DNA from: Gammaproteobacteria bacterium
GTDB taxonomy: Bacteria > Pseudomonadota > Gammaproteobacteria > Steroidobacterales > Steroidobacteraceae
Length of the DNA stretch: 64,000 nt
Assembly (NCBI GenBank): GCA_021773365.1
Contig: JAJFKF010000042.1
Location: 1-64,000 of the forward strand
Reading direction: 5' to 3'
Made by a program: the position numbers and the translations under genes. Of this stretch, positions 9,687 through 18,726 are shown in pieces (the first letter of the stretch is position 1; each line of letters begins with the position of its first letter). The notes under the pieces are model-generated. The model worked only from the letters and a program-made list of their open reading frames with translations, did not search any database and was not told where the DNA came from.

Positions 9687-11578
9687 TGCTCCAGCCCGCT
9701 CGCCTCGATCCTGCGCAGCGCCGCGCGGGAAACCTGGTGATCCAGCTGCGCCGTGCGCGATCGCGCCGGCAGCGGCATGCGTTCCAGCTCGATGATCTGT
9801 TCCAGCCGCTGCAGCGCGGGCTGCTCGTCCAGCGCCAGAAGAAAGGCCCAGGCACCCAGCACACGGCGATATAACAGAGTGCGCTCCGCCGCGATCCTGC
9901 GACTGAGGCTACGCGGCGGCATGGCGCGATCCGGCAGTCGCCGCGGGCCGTTTTCGGCCAGTCTGGCACCTGCATTGCGCAGCGCGCTGTCCTTTGAACC
10001 GCTCGCCCAGCCCTGAACAAAGAAGCGCCGCTCCGCACCCCAGCGGGCATAGGCCGCCGCACGATCGGCATCCACGCTGCCGGGATTGTCGTAGCCGGAC
10101 GCCCAGAACACCTCCGATGCCATGGCGTTGCGATCGCGCCCGAGCAGCAGATCGCGCCCCTTGTCCTCCTGGGCCAGCAGAAGTTTCTCGAATGCCAGAG
10201 CGTGCGGATTCAAGCCCGCTTCGCCGGACATCACGACGGCCTTCCATGCAGGCCGCACCTGCTCCTTCCATAGTTTTGTCAGCTCACTATTGCCGCCGCC
10301 ATGATTGTGGCGGCGGGCGCCTCTGCCCCGCCCCACCCCGGCAGCCGACTCCAGTTCGCTGCGCTTGCCGGACAGCAGCAGGGATTTTGCACCTGAATTC
10401 TGTTCGCCCATGCGGCGGATGAAACGCGAGAACAATGCCTGACGCTCACGCCAGGCGGCATCCCAGATGGTTGTCGCACCAGCACCGTCAATACTCCCAT
10501 CGACGAAGGCGTGATAGGCGGCGACCTGACGTCGCACCGGTGCAGTGAGATCCTGCGATTCGGTCAGTTCCTGTTCGATGAGTTTGGCCCAGCGCTCCAG
10601 ATACTGCTCCGAAGTGGCCAGTGGTTTGTCGATGGTCTGATCCACGAGCGTGGCAGCCGCATGCGCGGCGGCGAAGGACGGCAGACCGGCGCCGGTGCTT
10701 TCCAGCGAAAATAAATCCATGCCCAGCAGGTTCTCCGGCACGTAGCGCTCGTATCCGGCCCAGGTCTCGGGATCCGGACTGGGGTCGCAGCCTGCCGCCA
10801 GTGACTGCTCGTCCGTGGCCGTGAACCCGGCGGCATAGGGCAGCATCGCCGCGTCGGCGCCTGCCAGGCTGGGCGCGGCCGTGTACCACGCCGAGTTGGG
10901 CGTCATCTGCCGCGGCACGGATAAATAATGAAAGCCGCCGGAGTGACACTGGGTCATCACGAACACCATCCGCCCCTCGCCGAGCCCCGCACTCAGTATG
11001 TCGCGCAGATCCGTCACACCCAGCTGCTCGCCGCGATTGCTGCGCCAGCCATGCCGGCTGCCGGCATGCGGCTCCAGTGTCCACAGGCTGATCTGGCTCT
11101 CGGGATTATCGCCGCGGGAAAGATGACCATGGTCACCGACAAACAGATACAGGGTGCCGCCACCGCTGACGCTGGGCAGCACTTCATCGCGCAGCGCCTG
11201 AAGAATGACGTCGCGCTTGGCCGGCCGGTTGTCCGGCAGCATGCCCGGCACCCAGGCATCGATCACCAGCCCGTTCTGCTTGCTCTGGCGGCGCACGTCA
11301 CTGAAGACCGGCGCACGCCCTTCCGTATTGCCCGCGCCAAAGAACACCCAGGTGGAGTCGGGCGGGTAGTTCGCGGCGAAGTGGGCCGCAACCGCCCGCG
11401 CCTGCAGATACTGCGAGTAGTTGTTGGACAGCTGGGTACCGCCGCCGGAAATCAGCACGAAGGCATCGCGCGCCCCACCTCCGGGGGCATCGATTACCGC
11501 ATCCTGGGGCGACGCAATGGCGGTCGCGCAGAGCAGCAATGCGGCAACAGTCGCGAATCTGGCAAGCGGTTTGAGCAT
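9644..11578 (-). CDS. Secreted caspase-like (clan CD) cysteine peptidase
   Basis: 644 residues with a signal peptide (hydrophobic run ending near ATAIAS). The first 240 residues look like the caspase-haemoglobinase fold: strand FVLISGGG near the start, then the histidine motif GDHGH (H150) and the cysteine motif TQCHSGG (C211). This His-Cys pair and order fit legumain (C13) or caspase-like enzymes. The C-terminal 400 residues are helical and not recognised. It is the last gene of a coupled chain with a subtilase, anti-sigma and ECF sigma factor, so it may be an effector of that envelope regulon. Assignment to C13 rather than C14 is uncertain. Confidence 0.75.
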   Translation of the reverse strand: MLKPLARFATVAALLLCATAIASPQDAVIDAPGGGARDAFVLISGGGTQLSNNYSQYLQARAVAAHFAANYPPDSTWVFFGAGNTEGRAPVFSDVRRQSKQNGLVIDAWVPGMLPDNRPAKRDVILQALRDEVLPSVSGGGTLYLFVGDHGHLSRGDNPESQISLWTLEPHAGSRHGWRSNRGEQLGVTDLRDILSAGLGEGRMVFVMTQCHSGGFHYLSVPRQMTPNSAWYTAAPSLAGADAAMLPYAAGFTATDEQSLAAGCDPSPDPETWAGYERYVPENLLGMDLFSLESTGAGLPSFAAAHAAATLVDQTIDKPLATSEQYLERWAKLIEQELTESQDLTAPVRRQVAAYHAFVDGSIDGAGATTIWDAAWRERQALFSRFIRRMGEQNSGAKSLLLSGKRSELESAAGVGRGRGARRHNHGGGNSELTKLWKEQVRPAWKAVVMSGEAGLNPHALAFEKLLLAQEDKGRDLLLGRDRNAMASEVFWASGYDNPGSVDADRAAAYARWGAERRFFVQGWASGSKDSALRNAGARLAENGPRRLPDRAMPPRSLSRRIAAERTLLYRRVLGAWAFLLALDEQPALQRLEQIIELERMPLPARSRTAQLDHQVSRAALRRIEASGLEHYGVELAASSRVSR

Positions 11579-11663
11579 GGAGGAACCCCTGAAGTGACCG
11601 CTGTTCGGACTGGCGGCAGGGGGGAAGGTTCCGGTCGGAGCCGCGGACCGGAGGAATGAAGAG

Positions 11664-13037
11664 TTAGTGTTCTCTACCGCGCACGGCCTGACGCAGGTTC
11701 GCCTCGCAACTCAGACCCGGGGACAGCGCCGCAATGGCCAGACAGGCATTGATGACCTGGCGGGTGCCCCTGGCCGTAGTCACCGTCCGTTGTGAATCGG
11801 CCAGCAGCGCCCTGGCCTCACCCGGAGTCAGATTTCCGTCGTAAGTTCGCAGCAGTGCGATCATTCCGGTGACCTCGGCCGCAGCCATCGAACTGCCGGA
11901 AACCGCGCTGTAACCGCCGGCTGGCGCCAGCGTGAAGATGTCCTCGCCCGGAGCGGCGATCAGGCTGTCATCAATCCTGCCCGATTCGATAGCCGCCACG
12001 CCGATGACACCGTCAACCTCCAGCGGAAAGCCCGCCAGCGAGCCTGTTGTCGCCGGCGGTGCGGCGCCAACAAAAATCATTCCCGCCTGCTGACCGCGCT
12101 TCACCAGGCGCGCCAGCAGCGCATCGCTGGGCCCGGCAAGACTGAGATTGACCACATCGACGCGCGCATCGATGGCCGCAGCCAGGGCCTGCGCCAGCGT
12201 GAAGGTGTTGCACACCGCCGCGTCGCTGGCGCCATTCTCCCAGCAGGCCCGCAACGCCGTCAGCCTTACCTCGGGCGCGATCCCGACAATACCGATGTTG
12301 TTGTTGGCTACCGCGGCGATCACACCAGCCACCGCGGTGCCATGGCGATCGCGGCGGAATTGCGCGGCATCGGTCGCGACGAAATCGCTCCAGCCGGCGA
12401 TGCGGCCGTGAAGATCCGGATGATCCACGTCCACGCCGGAATCGATCACCGCCACCCGCACGCCCCGCCCACGCGACCAGCGCTGCGCCTGCGGAACGGC
12501 CAGCTCATCGAGATTATGCTGCAATCCGGCATAGGTGTCGTTATAACCATCGCCCCGAGTCTTGAAGATTTCCAGCGCCTGCGCGGATTCCACGCGTGAA
12601 TCGCGGTGCAGCTCGCCAAGCAGCCGGTCGCGATCAGCCGCTTCGGGAATGCGATAAACCAAGCAGTGCACACCCAGCACCGCGATCGGCCAGGCCGCTA
12701 CCGGCTGCAGCCGGTAGCGGCCTGCCAGCGCCTGCGCATGGCCGCGCGCCTGGCGGCCCGCCGGATAGGGCGCGATGTTGTTGTAGCCGCGCGGCGTGGA
12801 CGCTACGCCCAGCGCGGTGGCAGCGACGTTGTTCCGGATGGTGACCACCACGTAGCGTTGCGGAGAAGACAGGGCTTCGGGCGGAAGCTGCATGCCGGCG
12901 CCGGAGCCAAGGGTGGCGCAGCTGCTGGACAGGAACGCGGCGGCGATCGACAGGAGCAGACAAGCCCCTCCCACTCTGGCGCGCTCCCCTCGGGCAGGGA
13001 AGAGGCTACAAAAACGCCGCGAGGACAAAGCGTTCAT
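11664..13037 (-). CDS. S8 subtilase, probable lipoprotein
   Basis: 457 residues. The N-terminus has a hydrophobic segment ending in LSSSC, a lipobox-like signal, so membrane anchoring is likely though the box is not canonical. A short N-terminal region is followed by the peptidase domain with the full triad: D199 in VIDSGVD, H232 in RHGTAVAG and S383 in SGSSMAAAE. The length is typical of bacterial subtilases with a small prodomain. Its ATG overlaps the anti-sigma stop codon (ATGA), so the two are translationally coupled. Being made with its own sigma/anti-sigma pair suggests a role in an envelope response, perhaps cleaving the regulator or a partner such as the downstream caspase-like enzyme; this is inference. 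Confidence 0.93.
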   Translation of the reverse strand: MNALSSRRFCSLFPARGERARVGGACLLLSIAAAFLSSSCATLGSGAGMQLPPEALSSPQRYVVVTIRNNVAATALGVASTPRGYNNIAPYPAGRQARGHAQALAGRYRLQPVAAWPIAVLGVHCLVYRIPEAADRDRLLGELHRDSRVESAQALEIFKTRGDGYNDTYAGLQHNLDELAVPQAQRWSRGRGVRVAVIDSGVDVDHPDLHGRIAGWSDFVATDAAQFRRDRHGTAVAGVIAAVANNNIGIVGIAPEVRLTALRACWENGASDAAVCNTFTLAQALAAAIDARVDVVNLSLAGPSDALLARLVKRGQQAGMIFVGAAPPATTGSLAGFPLEVDGVIGVAAIESGRIDDSLIAAPGEDIFTLAPAGGYSAVSGSSMAAAEVTGMIALLRTYDGNLTPGEARALLADSQRTVTTARGTRQVINACLAIAALSPGLSCEANLRQAVRGREH

Positions 13038-13720
13038 GGCGTGGAGCGCGAGTCCGGCAGCGATTCGGCGAACAGCACCTGGCTGCTGGCACGCAGCTGC
13101 CTCAGCGCCGCCGCGGCTGTTTCATTCCCGCCAGCCACGGCCAGCGTATAGACCCCCGCGGACGAAGGCCCCGCGGCAACAGTTGCCCGCAGGGAATCCA
13201 GCAGCGCCTGCAGTTCCTTGATGCTCATTGTCGGAGCAAACACTACGCGGACATGCGCTCCCGGAGCCAGCTCCGGCGCCGGTGCGCTGAGCGTGGTAAA
13301 GCGCTGCCCCTGCATGCTCGAGCCGTCGCGCTCCCATAACAGGATGCCGAGCACGCCAAGCCCCACGGCCTGCACCACCACAGCCGCCACGAGCCAGCGC
13401 AGGTAAGCCGGACGCTGGAAGCCGCCGGCGTGCTCAGCGGAAGATTCCACGGCGCCGGTCGTCAGTTCGCTATGATCAATACGCGCCAGCAACTGCTGCA
13501 GCCCCGGCTGCGGCGCGTGCTCGACTGTGTCATCACCGGAAATCAGCGTCTGCAGCCGCCGTTCATGCCGCTCCTCAGTGGCGCACGCCACGCACAACTC
13601 CAGGTGTGCCCGCACCATGGCGTTCTGTTCGGCAGACAGCCGACCGGTCAGGTGCCAGGGCAGCAGCTGAGCGGCCTCATGATTGCATTGCTTATCCATT
13701 GTCATCGACAACATCCTCAT
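13034..13720 (-). CDS. Membrane anti-sigma factor (zinc-finger type)
   Basis: 228 residues from the ATG at 13720, chosen because that codon overlaps the sigma stop as ATGA. The N-terminus shows the zf-HC2 pattern: an early His in CNHEAAQLLPWHLTGRLS, then CVAC. One membrane span lies in the middle (VVVQAVGLGVLGILLWE), followed by a periplasmic domain of about 100 residues (HVRVVFAPTMSIKELQALLDSLRATVAAGP). The predicted role is to sequester the sigma factor encoded immediately upstream. The periplasmic domain is the likely sensor or cleavage target, and the next gene encodes a subtilase that could act on it. Confidence 0.88.
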   Translation of the reverse strand: MRMLSMTMDKQCNHEAAQLLPWHLTGRLSAEQNAMVRAHLELCVACATEERHERRLQTLISGDDTVEHAPQPGLQQLLARIDHSELTTGAVESSAEHAGGFQRPAYLRWLVAAVVVQAVGLGVLGILLWERDGSSMQGQRFTTLSAPAPELAPGAHVRVVFAPTMSIKELQALLDSLRATVAAGPSSAGVYTLAVAGGNETAAAALRQLRASSQVLFAESLPDSRSTP

Positions 13721-14298
13721 GCCATCGGCCATCCGGCCAGCTCCGGCAACAAATTCTTCATTTTGCGGCGCGCATGAAACATGCGCGTCTTCACCGTATT
13801 CACGGGGCAATCCACAATGGCAGCGATCTCCTCGCAGCTGTATCCCATGTAGTACGTCAGCTCCAGCACCATCCGCTGCTCCGGCGGCAGGCTGCCCAGC
13901 GCACGGGTCACCAGTTCACGCTGCTCGGCTTCCTCGATGGCATCGCTTGCGGTTTGCTCGGCTGACACTGACATCCCGTGCAGGGCAGGACGCGACGCGG
14001 AATGTCGCAGTGCCTTCATGGCTCGCCGGTAGGCAATGCCCATGATCCACGTCGACACCCGCGAACCGCCGCGGAACTGCCCGGCCTGCTGCCACACAAT
14101 GAACAGCGTGTCGTTGACGATCTCCTGCACCACCTCGTGCTGGCGCAGGAATCGGCCGAGAAAACGCGCCAGCCGGCGATGATAAATAGCGTACAGCTGC
14201 GCCAGCGCCTCCCGGTCCTGCAACGCGATCTGCTGCACCAGCTTTGTCTCCTGCTCGTTGGATACCGGTGAGTACCGACCGGCAGTACCGCGGTTCAC
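13717..14298 (-). CDS. ECF sigma factor
   Basis: 193 residues from the GTG at 14298, chosen because it overlaps the TorF-like gene stop as GTGA; the open frame runs further upstream but that part looks non-coding. Region 2 contains YAIYHRRLARFLGRFL and IVNDTLFIVWQQAGQF; region 4 contains SLPPEQRMVLELTYYMGYSCEEIAAIVDCPVNTVKTRM. This resembles RpoE-like sigma factors with zinc-finger anti-sigmas more than the FecI type elsewhere in the window. It is coupled on both sides, to the outer-membrane protein gene before it and the anti-sigma gene after it. Confidence 0.92.
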   Translation of the reverse strand: MNRGTAGRYSPVSNEQETKLVQQIALQDREALAQLYAIYHRRLARFLGRFLRQHEVVQEIVNDTLFIVWQQAGQFRGGSRVSTWIMGIAYRRAMKALRHSASRPALHGMSVSAEQTASDAIEEAEQRELVTRALGSLPPEQRMVLELTYYMGYSCEEIAAIVDCPVNTVKTRMFHARRKMKNLLPELAGWPMA

Positions 14299-15020
14299 TG
14301 GAACCACCAGGCTGCGGTCAGTGCCCAGCGCCCGTGCGCCACCTGTGTACCAAACATCTGCCGGGCGGCGCTGTCGGCGCCGAAATGAGAAAGTGTGAAC
14401 TGGATCCGCTTCACATCGATCCGCAGGCCCCCGCTCCAGCCCCAGTAGGTCGCACCGATCACATCGCTGAGATCGTAGTGGCCCACGCCAGCGGTCAAAC
14501 TGATGTTGCGCCACAGCGGCTGGGTCAGCGAGGCCTCGAAGGACCACTGCCGGCCCTGGCCTGGATCCCCATATAAAGAGTAGCGGTCGATCCGCGGCGC
14601 CAACGCTACTGACACAACGGCGCGATCCTGGAAACTGAGCGCAGCCTGCACCTCGTCATGGTCATACTCTATATAACGCGGATCTGAGGGATAAAGGTAC
14701 CGGGCGTAATGCACCCCAGCCGACCAGTCCTGCCCCAGGCTCCAGAGCCATCCGAGGTAAAGGTTCAGTTCATTGGGGGCTACCAACGCCGGTGGATCAT
14801 CAACCACCGACCCCCATACGCCGCCGAACCCACCGCGGGCGGTTTTCAGATGCAGATCAACCTGCACGGCAGGCCGATGCCCACTGCGGCTGATTCCGCG
14901 GTATACGTAATCGGTGGTCAGAGCGACGGCGCCACCGGGAGAAGCGCTTGCGGCGGCGCCACACACCAGCAGGCACGAAACCAGGACACTCAGCCGGCAG
15001 ATCCAGGTCCCGGTCCACAT
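14295..15020 (-). CDS. TorF-like (Gcw_chp family) outer-membrane protein
   Basis: About 241 residues from the ATG at 15020; a GTG at 15047 is also possible. A signal peptide (VLVSCLLVCGAAASA) is followed by a barrel-like sequence. It opens with LTTDYVYRGISRSGHRPAVQ, matching the characteristic start of the TIGR02001/Gcw_chp putative porin family, and ends in a terminal aromatic segment (LTAAWWFQ) suited to outer-membrane assembly. It is the first gene of the chain leading to the ECF sigma gene, with a GTGA overlap. Its function is not known beyond being a small beta-barrel. It may be either a target or a sensor of the sigma system. Confidence 0.8.
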   Translation of the reverse strand: MWTGTWICRLSVLVSCLLVCGAAASASPGGAVALTTDYVYRGISRSGHRPAVQVDLHLKTARGGFGGVWGSVVDDPPALVAPNELNLYLGWLWSLGQDWSAGVHYARYLYPSDPRYIEYDHDEVQAALSFQDRAVVSVALAPRIDRYSLYGDPGQGRQWSFEASLTQPLWRNISLTAGVGHYDLSDVIGATYWGWSGGLRIDVKRIQFTLSHFGADSAARQMFGTQVAHGRWALTAAWWFQ

Positions 15021-15132
15021 CACCCCGATTGCGCTGTTGTTGACCACGAATGGCCGTTTTACACAGGAGCAACCGGGATGTCGATTCCTGCCTCAGATGG
15101 CAGCCAACCAAAAGGCACACGCAGTCACTGCG

Positions 15133-16218
15133 TCAGAAGAATCCGTGCAGCTCCACGAATGTCAGCCGCCGGTTCTGCAGATCGTTCTGCGGAATGCCCT
15201 CGTACCGGCGATGCCCCACCCTGATCTGCATGAACGGCAGCGGCGTCACCTCGTACACCACGCTCCAGCGGTTCTGTTCATTCTCGTCCACGTCGCGATC
15301 GGCGTCGAAGAACTCGGCGGTGAGTTTCAGGTTGTGTCCACCCCGCACCATCCAGTTCAGTTCGCCGATGGCCACCGCGAACTCCCGCGTCTGCGGCAGG
15401 AAACCCTCGTCGCGTATGAAGTCGACCTCCCCCAGCCAGCTCACCGGTCCGGTGTGCAGGCCGGCGAACACGCCAGCCATCCGCCGGTCTCCCAGTTCCG
15501 ACTCGGTAAACGAGGCAGCGGCGCCCAGCCGCCACAGCGGCTGCACCCACACGGCCTGGCCCACCACCTGGTGGCCTGAATCGGCCTGCGCATTGCCGCT
15601 GCCCTGCGTCAGCGCGATCTGTGTCGACCAGCTGCCGCTCTCGTAACCCAGCTCCACGCCGGTGTCCGGCGTTGCCATGTTGATGCCGGTGGTCTGGCGG
15701 ACAAACGCCGTATCGTCCTCCAGGCGCCAGCCGAAGGGCAGGTAGAACTTCCCACCCTTCAGATACCAGCCCGTCGAATCGCCGTAGCGGACATAGGCCT
15801 CCTGCGTCTGCGCCGAGCCGGGCGCCACGCGCTGATCGACATACACGGCGAGCTGCTGAGGAATCAGGGTGAAGTCGGCGTACAGGCGCACCTCATCCAG
15901 GTCGAACCGCCGCCGGCTGTTCTGATCGGGCACTTCCATGCTCGACCAACCCGTCCTCAGATTGCCGCCGAGGCGCAGCAGATCGCCCACCTTGCCGCTC
16001 CAGCCACCGGCGCCACCCGGTTTGGCGGGCAGTACATGCTGGGAGAAGGCCGTGCCGAAATCATTGCGCATGCCGCCACCCGTGGGATTGACGTGACAGC
16101 CGTTGCATTTCAGATCCTGCCGGACCGCCAGGTAGGGCTCCGCCCGCACCGGCTGCGCGGTCGCCCATGACAACAGCACCACCAGGGCGGCGCCCAGCCA
16201 GCCAATTCGAGCGCTCAT
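15133..16218 (-). CDS. Porin-like outer-membrane protein with an N-terminal haem-binding motif
   Basis: 361 residues with a signal peptide ending near AQPVRAE. A single CxxCH motif (KCNGCHVNPTGGG) follows immediately, then a phosphate-selective-porin-like barrel rich in alternating aromatic strands (LAVYVDQRVAPGSAQTQEAYVRYG, WYLKGGKFYLPFGW) ending in a C-terminal FF. The start overlaps the stop of the upstream cytochrome-like gene (ATGA), so the two are one unit. A haem bound at the periplasmic mouth of a barrel would suggest electron passage across the outer membrane; this is inference from architecture. The motif could instead be structural, and only one haem site is present. Confidence 0.75.
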   Translation of the reverse strand: MSARIGWLGAALVVLLSWATAQPVRAEPYLAVRQDLKCNGCHVNPTGGGMRNDFGTAFSQHVLPAKPGGAGGWSGKVGDLLRLGGNLRTGWSSMEVPDQNSRRRFDLDEVRLYADFTLIPQQLAVYVDQRVAPGSAQTQEAYVRYGDSTGWYLKGGKFYLPFGWRLEDDTAFVRQTTGINMATPDTGVELGYESGSWSTQIALTQGSGNAQADSGHQVVGQAVWVQPLWRLGAAASFTESELGDRRMAGVFAGLHTGPVSWLGEVDFIRDEGFLPQTREFAVAIGELNWMVRGGHNLKLTAEFFDADRDVDENEQNRWSVVYEVTPLPFMQIRVGHRRYEGIPQNDLQNRRLTFVELHGFF

Positions 16219-17078
16219 CGGGTGCTCCCTACGGTAAAGCGTATGACCACGTCGTTTGTACCTCCCGCATGACCGGCCAGCGGCCGGCCATCCAGATCAG
16301 CCAGTCCGACGCCGTAGGGGTCGGCGATGACCACCCGGTAATGGCCCTCGACCAGCGGCTCACCGGGTATGACAAGCAGCGCACGGGGATTGGAAGCCGG
16401 TACGGCCACGGTGGCGGATATCGCGGCGCCGAGCGCCTGTGGATCGTCCAGGTCGATGCGCTGCAGACGGATATCCGCGGTGGCGATGCGGTTGGTATCC
16501 AGATCGCGGGTGAAGCCGAGCATGACCTGCGCCGGACCCGCCTCGAGTACATCGCCATCCTGTGGTGCGGTGGTGCTCAACGCGAAACTCGCGGCGCTGA
16601 CACTTGCCGGCGAGCGCAACGCCCCTTCGGTGATCCACTGCCTGACCACCGCGATGGTACTGGCCGGCAGATACGGTCCGCCAAAGGGCATGCGCTCACC
16701 AAAAGCTGCGGTGCCTTCCAGCTTCTGAATGATGTAGCTGCTGTCGGGATTACCCGGCCTCACTCGCAAGGTGGACGGTTGCTGGGTGCTCGCAACGCCC
16801 ACCAGCAGGTTGTAGCTGTTGGCTGCATCGAGGCGCAGACCCTCCGGGGCATTGCCGCCGGCATGACACACCGAGCAGATGGGCGTGAAGATATGCGCCT
16901 GAATGGAATCGAACTCGGCCGACAGCGGCAGCTGCGCAGCTTCGCCGAGCGGCCGGCCGCTGTTGTCCAGCCCCTCGCCGCTGCCGGTGCAACCGGACAG
17001 GATGGCGGCCCAGAAAATACCAGACAAAACCCGACAAACAAACAATGGTGATGACACCACGGCACTGAACCTGCGCAT
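16215..17078 (-). CDS. Cytochrome c-like lipoprotein with C-terminal Ig-like domain
   Basis: 287 residues. The N-terminus is a lipoprotein signal with lipobox LSGC. A cytochrome-like domain carries CSVCH at about residues 68-72, with a possible Met ligand in ERMPFGG about 55 residues later; this resembles the planctomycete-type cytochrome c domains attached to Ig-like repeats. The C-terminal 130 residues (PQDGDVLEAGPAQVMLGFTRDL) look like a bacterial Ig-like domain of the SbsA or CopC kind. It is the first gene of a two-gene unit with the haem-motif porin. The pair probably works at the outer membrane; the electron donor or acceptor is not indicated. Confidence 0.75.
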   Translation of the reverse strand: MRRFSAVVSSPLFVCRVLSGIFWAAILSGCTGSGEGLDNSGRPLGEAAQLPLSAEFDSIQAHIFTPICSVCHAGGNAPEGLRLDAANSYNLLVGVASTQQPSTLRVRPGNPDSSYIIQKLEGTAAFGERMPFGGPYLPASTIAVVRQWITEGALRSPASVSAASFALSTTAPQDGDVLEAGPAQVMLGFTRDLDTNRIATADIRLQRIDLDDPQALGAAISATVAVPASNPRALLVIPGEPLVEGHYRVVIADPYGVGLADLDGRPLAGHAGGTNDVVIRFTVGSTR

Positions 17079-17114
17079 GATCGACTGCTTCCCGAAAAAC
17101 GCGTCGGGTCGATC

Positions 17115-17121
17115 CTAGACG
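17115..17121 (-). promoter_or_regulatory. CGTCTAG element upstream of the cytochrome/porin unit
   Basis: Minus-strand CGTCTAG 37 bases before the lipoprotein ATG, identical to the -10-like element seen upstream of FecI/TBDR genes at 39128, 40719, 50478 and 50533. None of the -35-like elements seen at those sites lies 15 bases upstream, so this is only a candidate ECF promoter. Confidence 0.3.
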
Positions 17122-17240
17122 TCGTTTTTTGTCTGCGCAATGGCGCGGAAACTATTTTTCACGTCATTGAACCGCAGCGGTTTCGCGCGGTACACACAGC
17201 GGATTCGCTATTGCCGGCGATCGATCCCGGGCAGGTTTGC

Positions 17241-18716
17241 ATGTTGTCAATTCTGGTGGGCCATTCGTACTTTCTATGCTTCGATCGCAAGCAATTCGAG
17301 CGCGCGCGACCCTATCCGCCCCTGGCCACGCTACACACCGCCGCTCTGCTGCGCGCAGCCGGCCACCAGGTCGCCCTGTTCGACGCCATGCTGGCCGATG
17401 GCGCCGCTGACTTCGCGACGCAGCTGGGACAACAGCGCCCGCAGGTGGTGGTGCTCTACGAAGACAACTTCAACTACCTGAGCAAGATGTGTCTGGCGCG
17501 GATGCGCCAGGCCGCCTGCGAGATGATTGCCATGGCGCGCTCGCGGGACGCGGCGGTCATCGTCGCGGGGTCCGACGCCACGGACGCCCCGCAACCCTAC
17601 CTCGATGCGGGCGCCGATGCGGTGGTGGCGGGCGAAGGGCTTGCGGCCCTGCTCGCGCTGATCGGACGGCTGGACAGCGCGCCGCAGCTGCGCGCAGCAC
17701 AACTCGCCGCCGGCATTGCCGGCATGGCGGGTCACGCCGGTCAGGCCGGACGCGATGACCCGGGAGCGGCAGACCACCCGACCACCGCACCGCCGCCGCT
17801 GCTGAGCCAATCCACGCTGCCGGCGTGGGATCTGATAGACGCGGCGGGCTACCGGAACATATGGCGCCGCGCGCACGGCTACTTCAGCCTCAACATGGCG
17901 GCCTCACGTGGTTGCCCGTTTCATTGCAACTGGTGCGCGAAGCCGATCTGGGGCAACCAGTACCTGCAGCGTCCGGCCGAAGAGGTGGCTGCGGAAATGC
18001 GGCACCTGAAAGAACACTTCGCGCCCGACCACATCTGGTTTGCCGACGACATCTTCGGCTTCCGCCCCGCCTGGGTGGAGACCTTCGCCGCTGCCGCCCG
18101 CGTCGGCGGCATGGTGCCCTTCACCATCCAGAGCCGTGCCGACCTGATGAGTGAGCGCATGGCTGCGGCGCTCGGGCAGGCGGGCTGCGTGGAAGTATGG
18201 ATCGGCGCGGAGAGCGGCAGTCAGCGCATCCTCGACGCCATGGACAAGGGTACCCGTGTCGATCAGATTCTCACGGCGCGGTCGCGACTGCGCATGCATG
18301 GCATCCGCGTAGGTTTCTTCATCCAGATCGGCTACCTGGGTGAAGAGCTGCACGACATCCTGGCCACCCGCGAGCTGATCGACAGGGCGCAGCCGGATGA
18401 CATCGGCGTCAGCGTCTCCTATCCATTGCCCGGTACGCCGTTCCACGACACAGTGAAGGCGCAGCTGCGCGGCAAGACCCACTGGAGCGAAAGCAACGAC
18501 CTCGCCATGATGTTCAAGGGCACCTACCGTTCGGAGTTCTATCGCGCCGTGCGTAACCTGCTACACCGGCAAGTCGAAGTGCAGAAGTTGAACGGTCCAT
18601 GTGAGGACGGCGTCCACACCGACGCCCGCATGGAACTGCAGGCGCGCTGGTCAACACTGCTGCAAAGCGAATCCCGCTACCGGACGGAACCCGCCGATGC
18701 CTGCACCACGGCCTGA
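17241..18716 (+). CDS. B12-binding radical SAM protein
   Basis: 491 residues from the ATG at 17241, preceded by a GGCAGG ribosome site. The first 150 residues look like a cobalamin-binding Rossmann domain (YPPLATLHTAALLRAAGHQVALFDAML, then AGADAVVAGEG). The radical SAM domain follows, with the cluster motif CPFHCNWC and an FADDIFGF strand. This is the class B (HpnJ/BchE-like) architecture, used for methyl transfers to carbon and for ring rearrangements. It opens the tailoring-enzyme locus and points towards the HprK-like gene, ending 10 bases before that gene's end. The substrate is unknown. Confidence 0.9.
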   Translation: MLSILVGHSYFLCFDRKQFERARPYPPLATLHTAALLRAAGHQVALFDAMLADGAADFATQLGQQRPQVVVLYEDNFNYLSKMCLARMRQAACEMIAMARSRDAAVIVAGSDATDAPQPYLDAGADAVVAGEGLAALLALIGRLDSAPQLRAAQLAAGIAGMAGHAGQAGRDDPGAADHPTTAPPPLLSQSTLPAWDLIDAAGYRNIWRRAHGYFSLNMAASRGCPFHCNWCAKPIWGNQYLQRPAEEVAAEMRHLKEHFAPDHIWFADDIFGFRPAWVETFAAAARVGGMVPFTIQSRADLMSERMAAALGQAGCVEVWIGAESGSQRILDAMDKGTRVDQILTARSRLRMHGIRVGFFIQIGYLGEELHDILATRELIDRAQPDDIGVSVSYPLPGTPFHDTVKAQLRGKTHWSESNDLAMMFKGTYRSEFYRAVRNLLHRQVEVQKLNGPCEDGVHTDARMELQARWSTLLQSESRYRTEPADACTTA

Positions 18717-18726
18717 GCCGGCTCAT

